A stretch of 64,000 bases of DNA from Papaver somniferum (GCF_003573695.1 NC_039367.1:158765101-158829100), one strand, 5' to 3'; counted from the first letter of the stretch, positions 12,128 to 24,128 are shown. Numbers and translations are program-made. The notes: generated by a model not told the origin, from the sequence alone.

Positions 12128-12242
12128 ACTATATAAAAACGGATAGGGACGTTTTTTCTTTTTCATTCTCTATCTTCTCTTCATTTCTGTAGAGAGAGAA
12201 ATCAAGAAATCTTTTCAGATCCTCGATTTCTCAAACCCTAAA
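12128..12242 (+). promoter_or_regulatory. RPS10 promoter and 5' leader with TATA and telo-box
   Basis: ctatataaaaac near 12130 is a good TATA box. It is followed by a pyrimidine-rich leader and by aaaccctaaa at 12233-12242, just before the start codon. AAACCCTAA (telo-box) is a known element of plant ribosomal protein and translation gene promoters, which fits the coding sequence that follows. Confidence 0.7.
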
Positions 12243-12249
12243 TCACAAA

Positions 12250-12636
12250 ATGGCAACAAAAAATCCATCGAAAACCCTAGTGAATCTCTTCAGATTTCAC
12301 CGATCTTTGAGTACATCCTCCTCATCATCACATCAATCTCAAAAGCTTATTGTGAAAACTCAGGCATTCTCATCGCCATCTGATTCATCATCATCAGCAT
12401 CGAAAGGTTTGATTAGATTACCTGAAAGAAGGAAAGTGTATACAGTAAACAGATCACCACATATTGATAAGAAATCAAGAGAACAATTTGAGATGAGAAT
12501 TAAGAGTCAATATCAGGTTATTAAAGTATCACCAGGCGAATTGCAGAATAAGTATTTTTGGTGGAAGAGGTAGCGGTTGTCTGGTGCTCAGTTTGAGCTT
12601 CAGTTTAATACTAAGACTCGCCTGGATCTTAAACGG
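12250..12636 (+). pseudogene. RPS10: Nuclear mitochondrial ribosomal protein S10, exon 1, with nonsense codon
   Basis: The product would be a component of the small subunit of the mitochondrial ribosome, made in the cytosol and imported. Residues 1 to about 55 are rich in Ser, Arg and Lys with few acidic residues, as expected of a mitochondrial targeting presequence. The S10 signature follows: [20 protein letters not shown] near residues 61-80, then FWWKR. The frame stops at TAG (12571-12573), exactly where plant S10 proteins have Gln. It then continues in the same frame with RLSGAQFELQFNTKTRLDLK up to a canonical donor, CGG/GTAAGT, at 12637. The promoter and intron donor show that genomic DNA was copied, not an mRNA. 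I could not identify the next exon. If the TAG is real this is a pseudogene; a base-call error at one position would restore the exon. Confidence 0.82.
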
Positions 12637-13735
12637 GTAAGTCCTAATATGAACCCTAAATCTCTCTTTTCAGCTTCATGATTTGTTTGTGTTTTGTTCA
12701 AATTCTTGGGTTTAACTTTTAACCAAGAAAGATGAAATTTAGGCTACTGGACTACTCAAATGAAAGAGGACACACTTACTTTGGAGTAATTCAACCAAGA
12801 ATGTTTAGTCTAGAATCTCTGAACCTGTATTGCATTTTGGATTCTCGTATTCCTTTTTTATTATTTCAGCTTCATGGATTTTGTGGCTTGATTTGATTTG
12901 TTGTTATTGTTTTATATTCTACAGATTTACTTGAATCAGTGGTTTAGTTTGTGTATTGTTCGCATTTTAGAGATTAATTAAGGTAGTTTTAACTAGATGA
13001 AATGTAGGTTAGTTGACAAGCCTAATCAAACTTGTATTGAGAACATATTTTTTTTCGACTAATTCGATCCTTTGATGTCTTGATTTAATCTGTAATTTCC
13101 TTCCTGGAAGAACTCATAATGAAATTGTTAAATATCGAAATTTTGGATCGAAATACATGATTTGAAACTTAAATTAGTGTCAATCCCGTTTCCTGTTTGG
13201 AAGGTGGAATTGAATTGCCATGAAAGGATTTTGTGATTAGTTGTCACATTTTTTAGTCTTATCCGTCAGTACATATAAGAAATACTATAATATTTGTTTC
13301 GATCCTCTTATTTTTCATAGATCTATTACCTATTCTTGTCATGCAGTTGATTTGTTGTTCATGAATCTTCAGTACATATGTCGCATACTGATAGGAAATG
13401 CTATTTGGATGTGCTTTGTCTCATTTTTCAGTCTTATCCGTTAGTACATATACAAAATACTATAATATAGGTTTCGATCCTCTTATTTTTCATAGTTCTG
13501 TCACCTATTCTTATCATGCAATTGAGTTTGACCACTTCTTTGACATGAAGTTCAGTTTTTAGTTCATGATTCCGCAGTACGTATATGTCAAACTGATATA
13601 AACTTTTTCTAATTCTGTTTTATTCACAATTTTGCTACTTCTTTGATCATTGATTAATTTATTTAATTTGTATGATCCTACAATGTATGTGATGTAATAT
13701 GTTTTCTAATTTATTTATCATTGATTCTTACAGAT
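12637..13735 (+). other. Intron-like AT-rich sequence after RPS10 exon 1
   Basis: Begins with GTAAGT and is T-rich throughout. ttcttacag just before 13736 is a candidate acceptor. The segment has an internal duplication: the phrase cagtcttatccgt(c/t)agtacatata occurs at about 13253 and 13430. No coding sequence was seen. Confidence 0.5.
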
Positions 13736-13751
13736 TTGTACTCTACCTGGA

Positions 13752-13950
13752 AGCAGTGCAGCAAATATGTACTCGAATTTGTAAGCATTCAGATATATAA
13801 TCGGATTTGTAAGCAGTACGACAGATATGTACTCAGATTTCTAAGCAGTGCGACAGATATGTACTCCAATTTGTAACCAGTGTAGCAAATATGTACTTGA
13901 ATTTTTAAGCAGTGTACCAGATATGTACTCAAATTTGTAAGCAGTGTAGA
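13752..13950. repeat. 32-bp minisatellite, about six units
   Basis: Imperfect units of the form agcagtgcagatatgtactcaaatttgta follow one another head to tail, each 28-32 bp long with several differences. There are no spacers of constant length with unique content between them, so this is a simple minisatellite. Confidence 0.85.
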
Positions 13951-14086
13951 CACACACGTTTGGTAGTAATGGGCATTAAGGACATTTCCATGTTTTAATT
14001 AATTTTGGACCTCCGGATAAAAAAAAATCCGGTTGGACCCTACTATAAATAACTATATGGGCCTAGGACCAAACAAAAAATTTTCC

Positions 14087-14662
14087 TTTAAAATATAACT
14101 ACCGTCTAGGGCCGCTAGATACTCGCTTTCGGGTTGGTGCGGTTTTTTTGCGGTCGGGTTGTGCGTGTTAGCGGTCGGGTCGGCCATTTTGTGCAGCCCT
14201 AGGACTTATGCATATATTTGTTTCCAGAACAATGCTTATATCCTTCAATGGTTATATAATCTAAACTCTCATTTCAATCATTAAGACATTCTCAGAGGAC
14301 GTTATACAGTCGTTACTCACACATACCATTTTTCGTCAGAGTAATTTTCAAGGTGATTGAAACATAAAATGACATTCGTCACTAGGTAAAGATAAATTTG
14401 GGTAAAGCGAAAGCTTACCAACACATATTTCGAGGAATATGTAAGCGAGATAAACTCAGCTCGAAACAATAAATTGTTCCCCATATTCAAAAATTTCCCA
14501 ACATAATATGTGCGCCCCAATTCTTTTGCAATCCTCACCGCATTTACTAGGTCTTCTTGGTGAGGATGCATTTCCAACACAATTAGGTTGTGTTGAGGTG
14601 AACAAAATCTTATTCACCACAGGTATTCAAAACAAGATCAAACATGGAATCTAGGAATTTAA
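14087..14662. repeat. Right direct repeat (hAT end plus flank)
   Basis: Partner of 11362-11938. It carries the hAT right terminus (ending at 14201) and GGACTTAT (14202-14209), but has no hAT body to its left. On the right it runs on without a break into the copia gag sequence at 14663, so this copy keeps the original right flank. Confidence 0.9.
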
Positions 14663-16493
14663 CAACTTCCTTGAAACTTTCAATAACTTCTCCATACCTT
14701 TTTAAGATGTTATCCCTTGTTGAACTCTTGTCTGGGAGATCCTTCATAATAGTACTTGTTTCTTTATTGGTTTTCTGTGGTACCCATTTCTGAGCAGCTT
14801 TTGGAGCAACATATTTCTTTTTCTCCCCAATATAATTAAGAAACTTCTTGGGGGAATATTGAAGGAACTGATATTATGAGACTCAATTTTTCTCCAGTTT
14901 GGAACATCAGATCTTGTCATCCTTAAAAAATCAGATCTGGTTTTATCTCGTTTAAGAAATCTGCAATTCCTTTGCAAGTGACCTGGTTTTCCACAATAAA
15001 AACAATGTTTAGTAAAATGGAAAAAGTTATGTTTAGTATTACCTGAATGTGTATGTGCTTGCTTTGGAGCTTTCTAGGATTTCCTCTTTTCACCATCCGT
15101 GGTTGGTAGAGATACTTTACTTTTGTCAGCCATGGAAGGTTTTGGTTGAGAAGATTCTTTAGCTTTGACAAATTTTACCTCTTTGCAAATACTAGGAGAG
15201 TTTATTCCTTCATAGCCCAATCCTCTTGTATCACGAAGAATTCTACATGCTCCCAATATCGAGGTTAATTTATCTGAGCTGCTATTTCTAGTCAAACTCT
15301 CTTTTAAGCTCGAGTTTTCTTCTTCCAAACTTTTGACCTTCTCAAGTGCAATGACTAGATCACTCTTGGAAAATTCACATTGAAATTTGAGATCTTCGCG
15401 TTCCGAATCAAATAACAAGTTCTTCTCAATGTTCTCCAAGTTATTTATCTTTGCTTAAAGAATGATTTCCCGATCTCGACCTTCGACAATTTCTTCTTTA
15501 GGATTTCATATTTCGTTCAGATAATCTCTTGCACCACTAGAATCAACTTGGTCTTGCAAGTCTTTGTTCCGACTACGAAGTCTGTCATATTTAACTTTCT
15601 CACTGAAAATGGTGCTATCAGCTTTCTAAAGTTTCCGATGACATTCTATAAGAAGATTATTAGCAACTGGATCAACATGGAACACTTCTTCGTCAGAATC
15701 AGAATCAGTATCCGAAAGAATTTTTTTCCAGAAGCTAATGAAACCTCTCCTGCGAGCTCTTGAGGATTATAAAATTCAGGATCATCATCAAGAGTAGGCA
15801 AATCTGCTGCATATGCCGATTGTCTACGTCTCCAGCTAGGACATACTGAAGAAAAATGCCCGAAACCACGACAGTTATAGCATTGTACATCATCAATAGG
15901 AGATGTTGTAACTTTAGAAAAACTCTTTTTCCTGTCTCTGAAGAGTTTTCTAAATTGTCGTGGAGTAACATCCTTAGTATCTGGCGAACCTGATTTATTC
16001 GTAGAGGATTTAGAATTGTTTGCATCTTTAAGAGAAATCACCTCTTTTCTTGCGTGTTCATTATCAAAGATCTTTAACTTTCCAACATGAGTATTTCTGG
16101 AGAGTGTAGAAAGATCGTTTGCTTCTTCAATGGCGTGTTTCTTAGACCCGTATCTTGATGGTAGAGACCTGAGAATTTTTCACACAATATCTTTCTCTAG
16201 ATTAGTTCTTCCTAACGAAAATGAGGCGTTAACTATTTGAGAAAGTATTTGGTTAAACTCATCAAAGGTTTCATCATCAGACATGCAAAGGTTTTCCCAG
16301 TCAGATGCTAGGTATTGGAGCCTCGCTTCTTTTTCTATGGCATTCCCTTTAAATACGATTTCTCAGATATCCCAAGCATCTTTAGATTTATTGCACGTAG
16401 TCACGTGGTGATGAAGATCTGGGGTAATGGCATGGATAATAGCATTCAAACCGTCGTAATTTTACTTTGCAGTAAGTATCTCGACAGGACTAT
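14663..16493 (-). pseudogene. Ty1/copia gag (element Z), main part, interrupted by element X
   Basis: Minus-strand gag of a copia retrotransposon, broken by several stops and frameshifts. In order from 16493 downward: a UBN2-like region (SDDETFDEFNQILSQIVNAS and AIEEANDLSTLSRNTHVGKL), a CCHC knuckle CYNCRGFGHFSSVC (15841-15882), a coiled-coil stretch (KVKSLEEENSSLKESL) followed by GACRILRDTRGLGYEG, and a second CCHC knuckle CFYCGKPGHLQRNC (14963-15004). Each knuckle fits CX2CX4HX4C. I find no protease, integrase or reverse transcriptase after it, so the element is 3'-truncated. The N-terminal part of the same gag lies at 25107-25320, on the other side of element X. Confidence 0.85.
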
Positions 16494-17289
16494 TGTGTGG
16501 GTAAAATACCCGACGACCACGTGTCAACATCCTAAGGGATGAATACATGATAACATGAGGAGGTTGAAGTACCGAATAATTCTTTGAGAGAAAAGGATTT
16601 GTATCAGTCGAGGCAACTGCACAAACGCCACATGAATGACGTGTGTATGTAAAGGTCTAATTTGCTCAGACGGTCAAGTCTAAAAAGCAAGACCGCATTT
16701 AATGAAGGATAAGAACATGACTTGGGTAGTTGGCCATCGTGACAGAAGACTCGGACGATCTATACTACGACCCTGGGGCGATGGAGCTCGAGGTTCTCCA
16801 CAGAAGGGAAACACGATCCAAGGGAGAGCAAGACAACTCAGAGGGAGGACCAAGTATGCCATCGCGAGGGACGGTATAGAATGAGTTCGATGGATCCAGG
16901 ACGATGGATGACAGCTCACCCAGCTCGGACGATCAAGCGACTACGAGTTTATTCTGTCTATAAATACCAGTCCATGTACCAACTGATGGAAAACTTATGT
17001 AACTTAGATGGTTTTTCTACAGAGAATTACTGAGAGAGATTTAGACAGAGAGAAAGTGAGAAATCTAGAAGAGATCTGTAACACTTTCAAGGGTAAGACC
17101 TTATAATCAATAAGAAAACATCTTCTTCTTCGTGGACGTATGTATTCATGATCGAACCACGTTATCCGTTTGTGTCAATCTTTACATTTCATGCTATTTA
17201 CATCTTTTTCATGATGAATCTTGTATGTTTAAGTAGTTTTTAGTCTTTAATATTACGTGGGTGTAGTAGTCAGAAAATATGCAGCTACA
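16494..17289 (+). repeat. 5' LTR of element X
   Basis: Matches 24298-25101. It contains ctataaatacc near 16960, a plausible TATA box, and aataagaaaa near 17110. The sequence after it, tttggcccgaccatgaggg, is a poor match to the gypsy primer sites I know, so the primer tRNA is left open. Confidence 0.9.
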
Positions 17290-18717
17290 TTTTGGCCCGA
17301 CCATGAGGGTAGCCTATCCGAAGGGTCATCAGACGTTGATCCCAAACATAGACGAAACAAGAATCAAATCGACGAAGTAAATATTGACTGCGAGACCAAG
17401 AATATCGCATCCAAAAACCCAAAGCGAGGGGAGAAATCAAGGTCATCTCTCTCCAAGATTGTGTCATACTTTGAACAATCGGACGACGACTCAGGGCGAT
17501 CAAGGCATTGCCCCCATGAACCATCCTTCTCGCCCGAGAGATCTCTGGGAAGAAGAAAGAAGGCCGAAACCAGGCGTGATGAGGACGAAATCCAATCCCG
17601 AGGCAACCGACTCGAGGAAATGTATATAGAAGCTACAAGGAAGCAGGAGAACAAGAAGTTGGCAGTGGTCATGCAAGAAGCAGGAAAATCTCCCTTATCT
17701 GAAAATCTATTAAGATTGTCATTCCCAAGGAAGTTCTCCCTACCGTTGTTCACACCACCATTCACAGGAACAGGAGATGCAATTGAACACCTTAGAACTT
17801 ATCGTATGACACTGACCCAATGGGACCACTACGATGTTGTGTTGTGTAAATTTTTCCCGGCTAGTCTAAGAGATGAAGCCCTATTATGGTATAATAATCT
17901 ACCCAAAGGCTCAGTCAAGTCGTCTTCTCTTCTATCCGAGCCGTTTTTAGAAATATATATTCATAACAGTCGAATCCTACCAGAAGTTGATGCGCTGTTT
18001 CAAATATCTAGAGGACCGAACCAGTCGCTTCGTTCCCTGGTAATACGATAGAGAAAACTCTATGCTGAGATCGAAAATGTCCCTGAAGACTATGTGATCT
18101 TAGGTTTCAAGAATAGTCTTAGAAATACAGACCCTCTTTTTGTCCGCATGTATGAAGCCACGCCAAAAAACTTGGGCAAATTAAGAGAAATCCAAGAGTA
18201 CTACATAGCCTTGGAGGAACTCCAGGATGGAACTTATGATAAGGTTGCAAGAGGAACTAGTAGAGGAGCAAACGTGGTAGAACCACAGAACCCTCCAGTG
18301 TCAGCCCAAGGAGCAGGGCGATCCAACAATGGGTCAACCTAGTTCGATGAACATCGGACTGGAGGATGGAAAGGAAGAAACTAGGCCCAACAGAAGAAGG
18401 GCAAGTTCATTGACCCAGTTTATACAAAATTGAATTCCCCCATATCCGATATCCTCAACAAGATCGACAGACAACATAAAATAATTTATCCATGGAATAG
18501 AGGTCGGCAAACAGAACGAACTAAAAATAGGACTGACTTCTGTGAATTCCACCAATTTGACAGCCACACGACAGACTTGTGTAGGGTCTTAAAAAGGCAT
18601 TGCAAGACATCATTAATGAGGGAAAACTCCAAGAATACATTGCACAACCAACAACCCCAACCACCACTGGGGCACCCGTACATTGTGTGGAGATCTTTCG
18701 CGAGGCACAGTATTTAG
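17290..18717 (+). pseudogene. Ty3/gypsy gag of element X
   Basis: One frame runs through this stretch with in-frame stops near 18049, 18340 and 18382. The retrotransposon gag domain lies around 17700-18060, with PLFTPPFTGTGDAIEHLRTY, CKFFPASLRDEALLWYNNLP and GPNQSLRSLV. It is followed by ENVPEDYVILGFKNSL and, near 18541-18600, by FCEFHQFDSHTTDLCRVLKR, the Cys/His-rich tail found in this group of gag proteins. A one-base frameshift near 18598 separates it from the protease frame. The start codon is not clear, because the open frame begins inside the LTR. Gag would form the particle that packages element RNA; this copy cannot do so without readthrough. Confidence 0.85.
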
Positions 18718-19420
18718 GCTGCAATACCATTTCACACTCGGCGATAACCACCCCCGTACGAGAAGGAAATATTACCGGAAGAATTCACAAACGAAACTTC
18801 AAAGGTGATGAAGTTTTCAGTGTAGCCAGAGAACCCCCAATAGAAGATTGGATGAAGCTACCCATCAGCTTTTCAGCTTCAGAGGCACCAGAAGGAGGAC
18901 AAAGCCATAACGACCCACTAGTGGTCACGATGGCCATCGCACTCCCCGAGCACGAGGGATAGGAAGCGAAGGCTAAAACACTACCTTGGGAAATGCCCAA
19001 AATTTTGATCGATGGTGGTAGTTCTGTTGAAATCTTATTCTATGAAACATTCAAACAAATGGGCCTCAAAGACGAGTACCTCATACCCTCGACTTACAAT
19101 ATATTTGGCTTCAACGGGTCATCAACTCGTCCGAGAGGATAAATAACATTAGAAATCCGGGTTGGAAGAATCCTTACCTTAACCACTTTCTGTGTGATAG
19201 ATGTATTGTCACCCTACACAGCCATTGTCGGACGATCCTGGGTCCACGGAATCAAAGGAGTGGCCTCGACTTACCATCAAAGGCTAAGATTTCCTACGCC
19301 TGATGGAGTGGCAGAAATTATTGGAGACTCTTGCGAAGCAAAGTATTGCTATAAGATGGACGTCAAAAACGGCGAGAACAAAGTAAACTCTCCAAAAGCA
19401 CAGGCGAGGAAGGCTAGAAG
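18718..19420 (+). pseudogene. Ty3/gypsy aspartic protease of element X
   Basis: In one frame with stops at 18961 and 19141. PIEDWMKLPISFSASEAPEG leads into the active-site motif ILIDGGSSVEILFY (about 19001-19042), in which DGG stands where retroviral-type proteases have DTG or DSG. FGFNGSS and VLSPYTAIVGRSWVHG follow, the flap and second half typical of plant gypsy proteases. This domain would cut Gag-Pol. The two stops make the copy inactive. Confidence 0.82.
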
Positions 19421-19800
19421 TATTGATAACTCGATTGAAGACCATGACTACATTTCAATAAGTAGTGCACTAACACGCTTGTCTGCCGCCTCAACTTCAT
19501 GCAACACCATAACCTCGGGACCGACTATACGAACCTTATAGCAATCACAGAACCCCTGATGAGGGAGAAATCGAACCTAGTCCTCATAACAAGGTCGGAG
19601 GCACACCTAAGAAAAGTCATGGAGAGTATCACACAGGAATCGATCTGGAACGTAGAATGTTGTTACACAACCAACAAGCAACTTTTAAGGATCTCACTCA
19701 GCCAAGATCACGACACATCATGCTACAACCACCATCATCTGGCAATAACAATCCATCAACAGGACATATGGGAAACTCTTCCTAAAAATTGGCTATTGAT

Positions 19801-19866
19801 TGGATTAGAGACGCTTCGTCCACGGGCGCCTTACTATCCTTGTTGGACAGTTACTCGGGTTACAAC
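19801..19866 (+). pseudogene. Reverse transcriptase remnant of element X
   Basis: A short frame reads DASSTGALLSLLDSYSGYN, which fits the conserved gypsy reverse transcriptase stretch around L-S-x-L-D-x-Y-S-G-Y-N. Nothing recognisable of the palm (YxDD), RNase H or integrase follows before the antisense gene. Only this trace of the polymerase is left. Confidence 0.6.
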
Positions 19867-19980
19867 CCTTGCCTCGAACAAAGATGTCCACCTCAGCCGG
19901 GCACAACATACACAAGGAGAGAGCACACCCTCTCCAAAGTCCTCGGCAATACATTATGTCCTTGACCATCCGTCAAGATG

Positions 19981-21044
19981 ACACAAATGTTGCCAAGCCA
20001 AATTACGCTCTTAAGCAATCTTACCTCACAAAGTAGGCTGGAAGCAAATCCCAAAATGTTGCTTCAAACTAATGAGAAGCATTAACGCAATTATAGCTTA
20101 TCTCTCATTAAGTACAATATACCACCCATGAAGGTTTATATCCAGAAGTCAGGGCTTCGAGCCCCTCCTTGTAAGCAGGTCATGCGACCCCCCTCGAAAT
20201 GTACTAAGGGCTCACACCCTCTTTTGAAATTAATAAAACTACTCCTTTTGTGTATTGATTGTTTACATTGTGTAGATTTAAATCCTTATCATCGCATGTG
20301 TTTACTTTTCCTTTCTGATTTACATATGCATATAGGATAGTTGCATCATACTTGCATTTCCAACAAACACACAAATATACTCAACAACCATGGAACGATG
20401 CTGGAAACACCTCCCATTCTACAACAAAATAGTGCGGGTAAAATCACCCCAAGTTACGTTACACGGACAACAGACCTAAGGTAACATCGTCCCGATCATG
20501 ATATCGAACGATGTCCTGATATGACAGGAGATACCCAGATTTGACAACTCTATATTACACCACAGTAAGGATTGATCAACCAAGGTATCACCCTTGATAA
20601 TATTCTCCAACAACAAGCTCAAGGAACAATTTCTCCTACAATTGGCACTAAACAAAACATACAAGGCTAAATGAAAGTTGCTACAATCCTAGTCTAACAC
20701 CATAAGAGATAGCATGTCTAATAAAGGAATCGATCACTTCTTGGATATGTTACCCGAGGTTGGACCAACAATGTACAATCGAAACTCTTTCACAGCCAAA
20801 TCATGATAAGAATATCATACGATTAAAACGAAGGTGGTCGCCAAACGGCACTGTCAAAAAGAAATTAATAACAATATCAAAGATTCCTCCCACATACGAG
20901 GACCTACCACAAAACAACAACAAAGTCATGCCTCCCACAACTGAGGACTTTCCAAAAAAGAAGAAAATGTTTCTACAAAGGTGCATATGAACCTACAAGA
21001 CTTATGTTCAACATGAGAAACTAGGAGAAAGAGGATAATTAATT
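19981..21044. other. Non-coding spacer of element X
   Basis: Lies between the polymerase remnant and the end of the antisense gene. Only short frames on both strands. In this group of elements a non-coding region between polymerase and the 3' side is usual. Confidence 0.5.
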
Positions 21045-24004
21045 CTTCACCATCATGAGCCCCTTGATCGTCGTCCCCTTCATCCTCGACGTCAGTGACA
21101 ATCTGCACAGGATCTCACTCGACAACCGGGGGAGGGACCACGATGTTCGCAGCAGCAGCAGCGGCGGCTCGTTGACGCTCTCGAAGGACAAAAACCTTAC
21201 AAGCTTTTGTCATCAACACCTTATACTCAGCATGAAGGTTATTCAACTTCTCATTCTTCTCCGCTTGGGCAGCAGCTAATTCTTCCTCATGACTGCTCAT
21301 CAACTCATTAATCTCCTGATGAAGGACCCGCCTAACCACCCTCTCTTCCTCCAATTGACGCTCCAACTCATCCTTTTGCTTACAAACCTCTGCAAGAGCA
21401 AAGCAAAAAGATTAGCTCACGCCAAATATCATGGCAAAACAATACACAAATTGATGTATAAGTGACCTTCGTTTTCAAGCAAAACGGCGGCTAAATTCTA
21501 TTTTAATCGAATCTTTTCAGAATCTAGAGCACTAATCCTAGCTTCTACAGGAGTCACAGCCATGTCACCATGAGGAAAATATAGCATATGCCTATCTCGC
21601 TCCTTCTCTAGGGCAACATAATCCCGCTTAAGCCTTCTCAGTGCTTCCCTATCATCTTAAGCATGTGCTATGATAGGCATATGATCGCATTGCTAATTAA
21701 TAAGCCCATCTTTCTACGCTCGGAGCACCTTGATCTCATCTAAAACGCTCCACGGCTGTTCTCTTAGCTTTCTCAAGCAAATCCCGTAATTCCACAGTGC
21801 GTCTCCGATGTACCTCAACGTCCTCATGCAACTTCACATTATCTTTCTCTAAGGAGTCAATCTTACACTGGCGTGCGCTGACGTCCAGTCTAAGACCACT
21901 GCGCTCTCTAGCATGTCTATGACCAACATTATCTAAATGCTCCTCCAATCGTTTGACCATAACTACCAATGCAGGGATTATTTCAGAAGTCTCATCCCTA
22001 TCAAGAAGGTGCAATATTAAGGATATGGAACGGGTAATTACCTTCTAACTCCTTCTTATCCCGATGAAAGGACGATGCTTCATCCCTCTCCAATGCCGAT
22101 GCAGTACGAAGTAGTTGAACCTCTTGCTCAGCAGCTTTGGCCTTCCTCATAGCAACACGAGCCTCGGCTAGCATACCAATCCTCAAATTGTTGCTCTAAA
22201 AATACAACAATACCAGTCAAGACTGGGGCAAAAAAAAAAAAGAAAAAAAGAGGGCAACAACAACAAATCATACAATAATGACAACCTAAAACAAGTTAAA
22301 CACCGCATACCGATAGCACCAGCTGTTGTTGTGAAGACCTATCCAAAGACGCAAGGATATGAGCTTGCTCGTCATGGCTCAGCTGAGCATACCTATCCGA
22401 GTGTATGATCTTCATCGACTCAGATCCGCCACTAAACCAGGGCGTAGAAGAAGAAGCACCAGACGGGCCCGCTGGAGCATAAGGAAAACCACTAGCAAAG
22501 TTGCTCGGTACACTCGAGGTACCACGACCAACACTCTGAGTCACAATAAGACCATCTCTTACCTCGTCACCAACACCTGCACCCATGCCCGCGATATCCC
22601 TCGCCTGGGGCAGAGTCATCTCCCATCCAAAGGAAGCACCAGGATCCGAAGGATCAGCCAACAGAGTTTGATCAAGGTCCTCGAAGAATGAACCGAAGAC
22701 ATCCAACATTTCATTCTCACCAAACAAAGCATACACATCCACTTCCATGGCATGTTCAATAGCAGTAGCAGGAGCATTCGATGGCCCAGCACCATCAACT
22801 AATCTTCTCCTCTGCCAAACCACACAAATATATTGGCTGCTAAGGCAAAAAACAGGGGCAAGGTATATATATATATACGTCAAAAATCAGGACAAGTATT
22901 TTTTTACCTTAGCATCCTCACTAGCTCGGGCTGACTGAGACAAACGCCTACTTAGCTCCCATGGCCTATAGGCAGGCAGATGGGCGTGCATCTCAGGAAC
23001 ACAAGGAAGAACATTACCAAGCTCATTCCAACCATAAATGTAAGGGCCCAGAATTCGGATAGGAGTAATAGGCCACTTGGGATCGTGAGTCTTGCGAATA
23101 GTACGCTGAGTAGCAACAGGAGGATCAAAAATCGGACAGATACTGAGAATCTAGGGCGCTTTTCCGAGACCTAGAAATCCCAACTCCAAATCCATCATAA
23201 GTATCGGATTGGTGGCACCAGTAGTTATCCATAAAAGTATCAAAGTTATATAGATCCTTCTGATCGGGAGTAAACCGATTCAACTCGTGTTGAGTAACCT
23301 TGCCTTGACTTCGGCGATTACACTCTCAGGCGATTCAATAGAAATTACCATTGGGATAATAAATGTCTCGTTGGGGTTCAAGATTACATAGTACCTCGTA
23401 CTGGAAAGGATTCAATCGACAGTACAGAGGAAGAAGAAGACCGGCGTCAAGTTGACCCACCAAAACTATGATCTCGTTAGGACCACATGGGTTCTTCTCG
23501 AAGAGATCCTTGTAAAGAACACCAAACTTTTCCTCAGGAGTGGCAAAAGAAATATTGAACCGATGGATACGATGCCTAACCCTCACCGATTCCAAAAACG
23601 CCTCATCAGACAGGCCAGAGAAACACTCAGAACTGGGGGCTCTCATCGGAGCTTTTCCAGGACTGATAAGAAAGCAAACGGAAGCAAAGAAGTGATAACG
23701 ATGGCTAACATGGTAAAGAAAAATCAGACTAAAACAAACTTACACCGGCAAGAACTGCCGGAAACAATGGCTGCAAAAGCTTCACAGCCGGAGCAAAAGA
23801 AGGAGGTTACCAGTCAAAATGACTGTAATAACCACATAACCCAAAAAGAGAAAGAAGCAGTGACAAGAATCATTGATACTAACAAAACCAAATGATTACA
23901 TACAAAAAGAGATCGATGATAATCATCTGAGAGAACAAAAGTAAAGATACCGAAAAGGGACCATACCGTCTTGAGGAGCGAGATGGGGAGTTCCTCCCAG
24001 ACAT
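21045..24004 (-). CDS. Antisense spliced gene of element X (Tat-type aORF), about seven exons
   Basis: Read on the minus strand. Exon 1 is 24004-23967 (MSGRNSPSRSSR) with donor GTATGG. Exon 2 starts at 23662 after ttatcag and joins in phase (RPGKAPMRAPSSEC); it contains NEIIVLVGQLDAGLLLPLY. Coding text continues to 22908 (FDTFMDNYW, ILGPYIYGWNELG, YRPWELSRRLSQSARASED) with a few stops and a shift near 23150-23340. Further exons are 22811-22311 (GAGPSNAPATAIEHAMEVD, then a Gly/Ser/Pro-rich linker), 22195-22042, 21997 to about 21740, a piece around 21480-21660, and about 21400-21045; all of these are rich in heptad-like Leu/Glu/Lys coiled coil. TATAAAA at 24129-24135 (minus strand) is a candidate promoter. 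Introns have clean GT and AG ends. The function is unknown; known aORF proteins of Tat elements are uncharacterised. Confidence 0.75.
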
Positions 24005-24128
24005 TATAAATCTCTTATAAGAGACACGAAGTTAAGAAGAAACAACAAGAGACAAAGGAGAGGAAGAATGAAAAAGTTCTGAACTCTGAAAAGAGATATT
24101 AAGGGCGACATTTTCTCCACCCAACAGA

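Larger units (their letters stand above)
11939..14086. other. 2148-bp inserted segment bearing a nuclear RPS10 fragment
   Basis: Unique DNA bounded on both sides by the 577-bp direct repeats. It holds a gene start (promoter, exon 1, intron donor), AT-rich intron-like sequence and a 32-bp minisatellite. The ends are rich in ggtcc and ggacc motifs (agcctaggtcc near 12062, ggcctaggacc near 14060), but I could not define clean terminal inverted repeats or a Helitron end. The transporting agent is therefore unknown; repair-linked filler DNA is a reasonable alternative. Confidence 0.7.

Noticed and set aside
13752..13950. CRISPR-like array of 32-bp repeats
   Set aside because: Repeats are imperfect, have no unique spacers and lie in a plant nuclear context; it is a minisatellite.
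11939..14086. Pack-MULE or Helitron carrying RPS10
   Set aside because: I searched both ends for long inverted repeats, 9-bp duplications and a CTRR hairpin end and could not support any of them.
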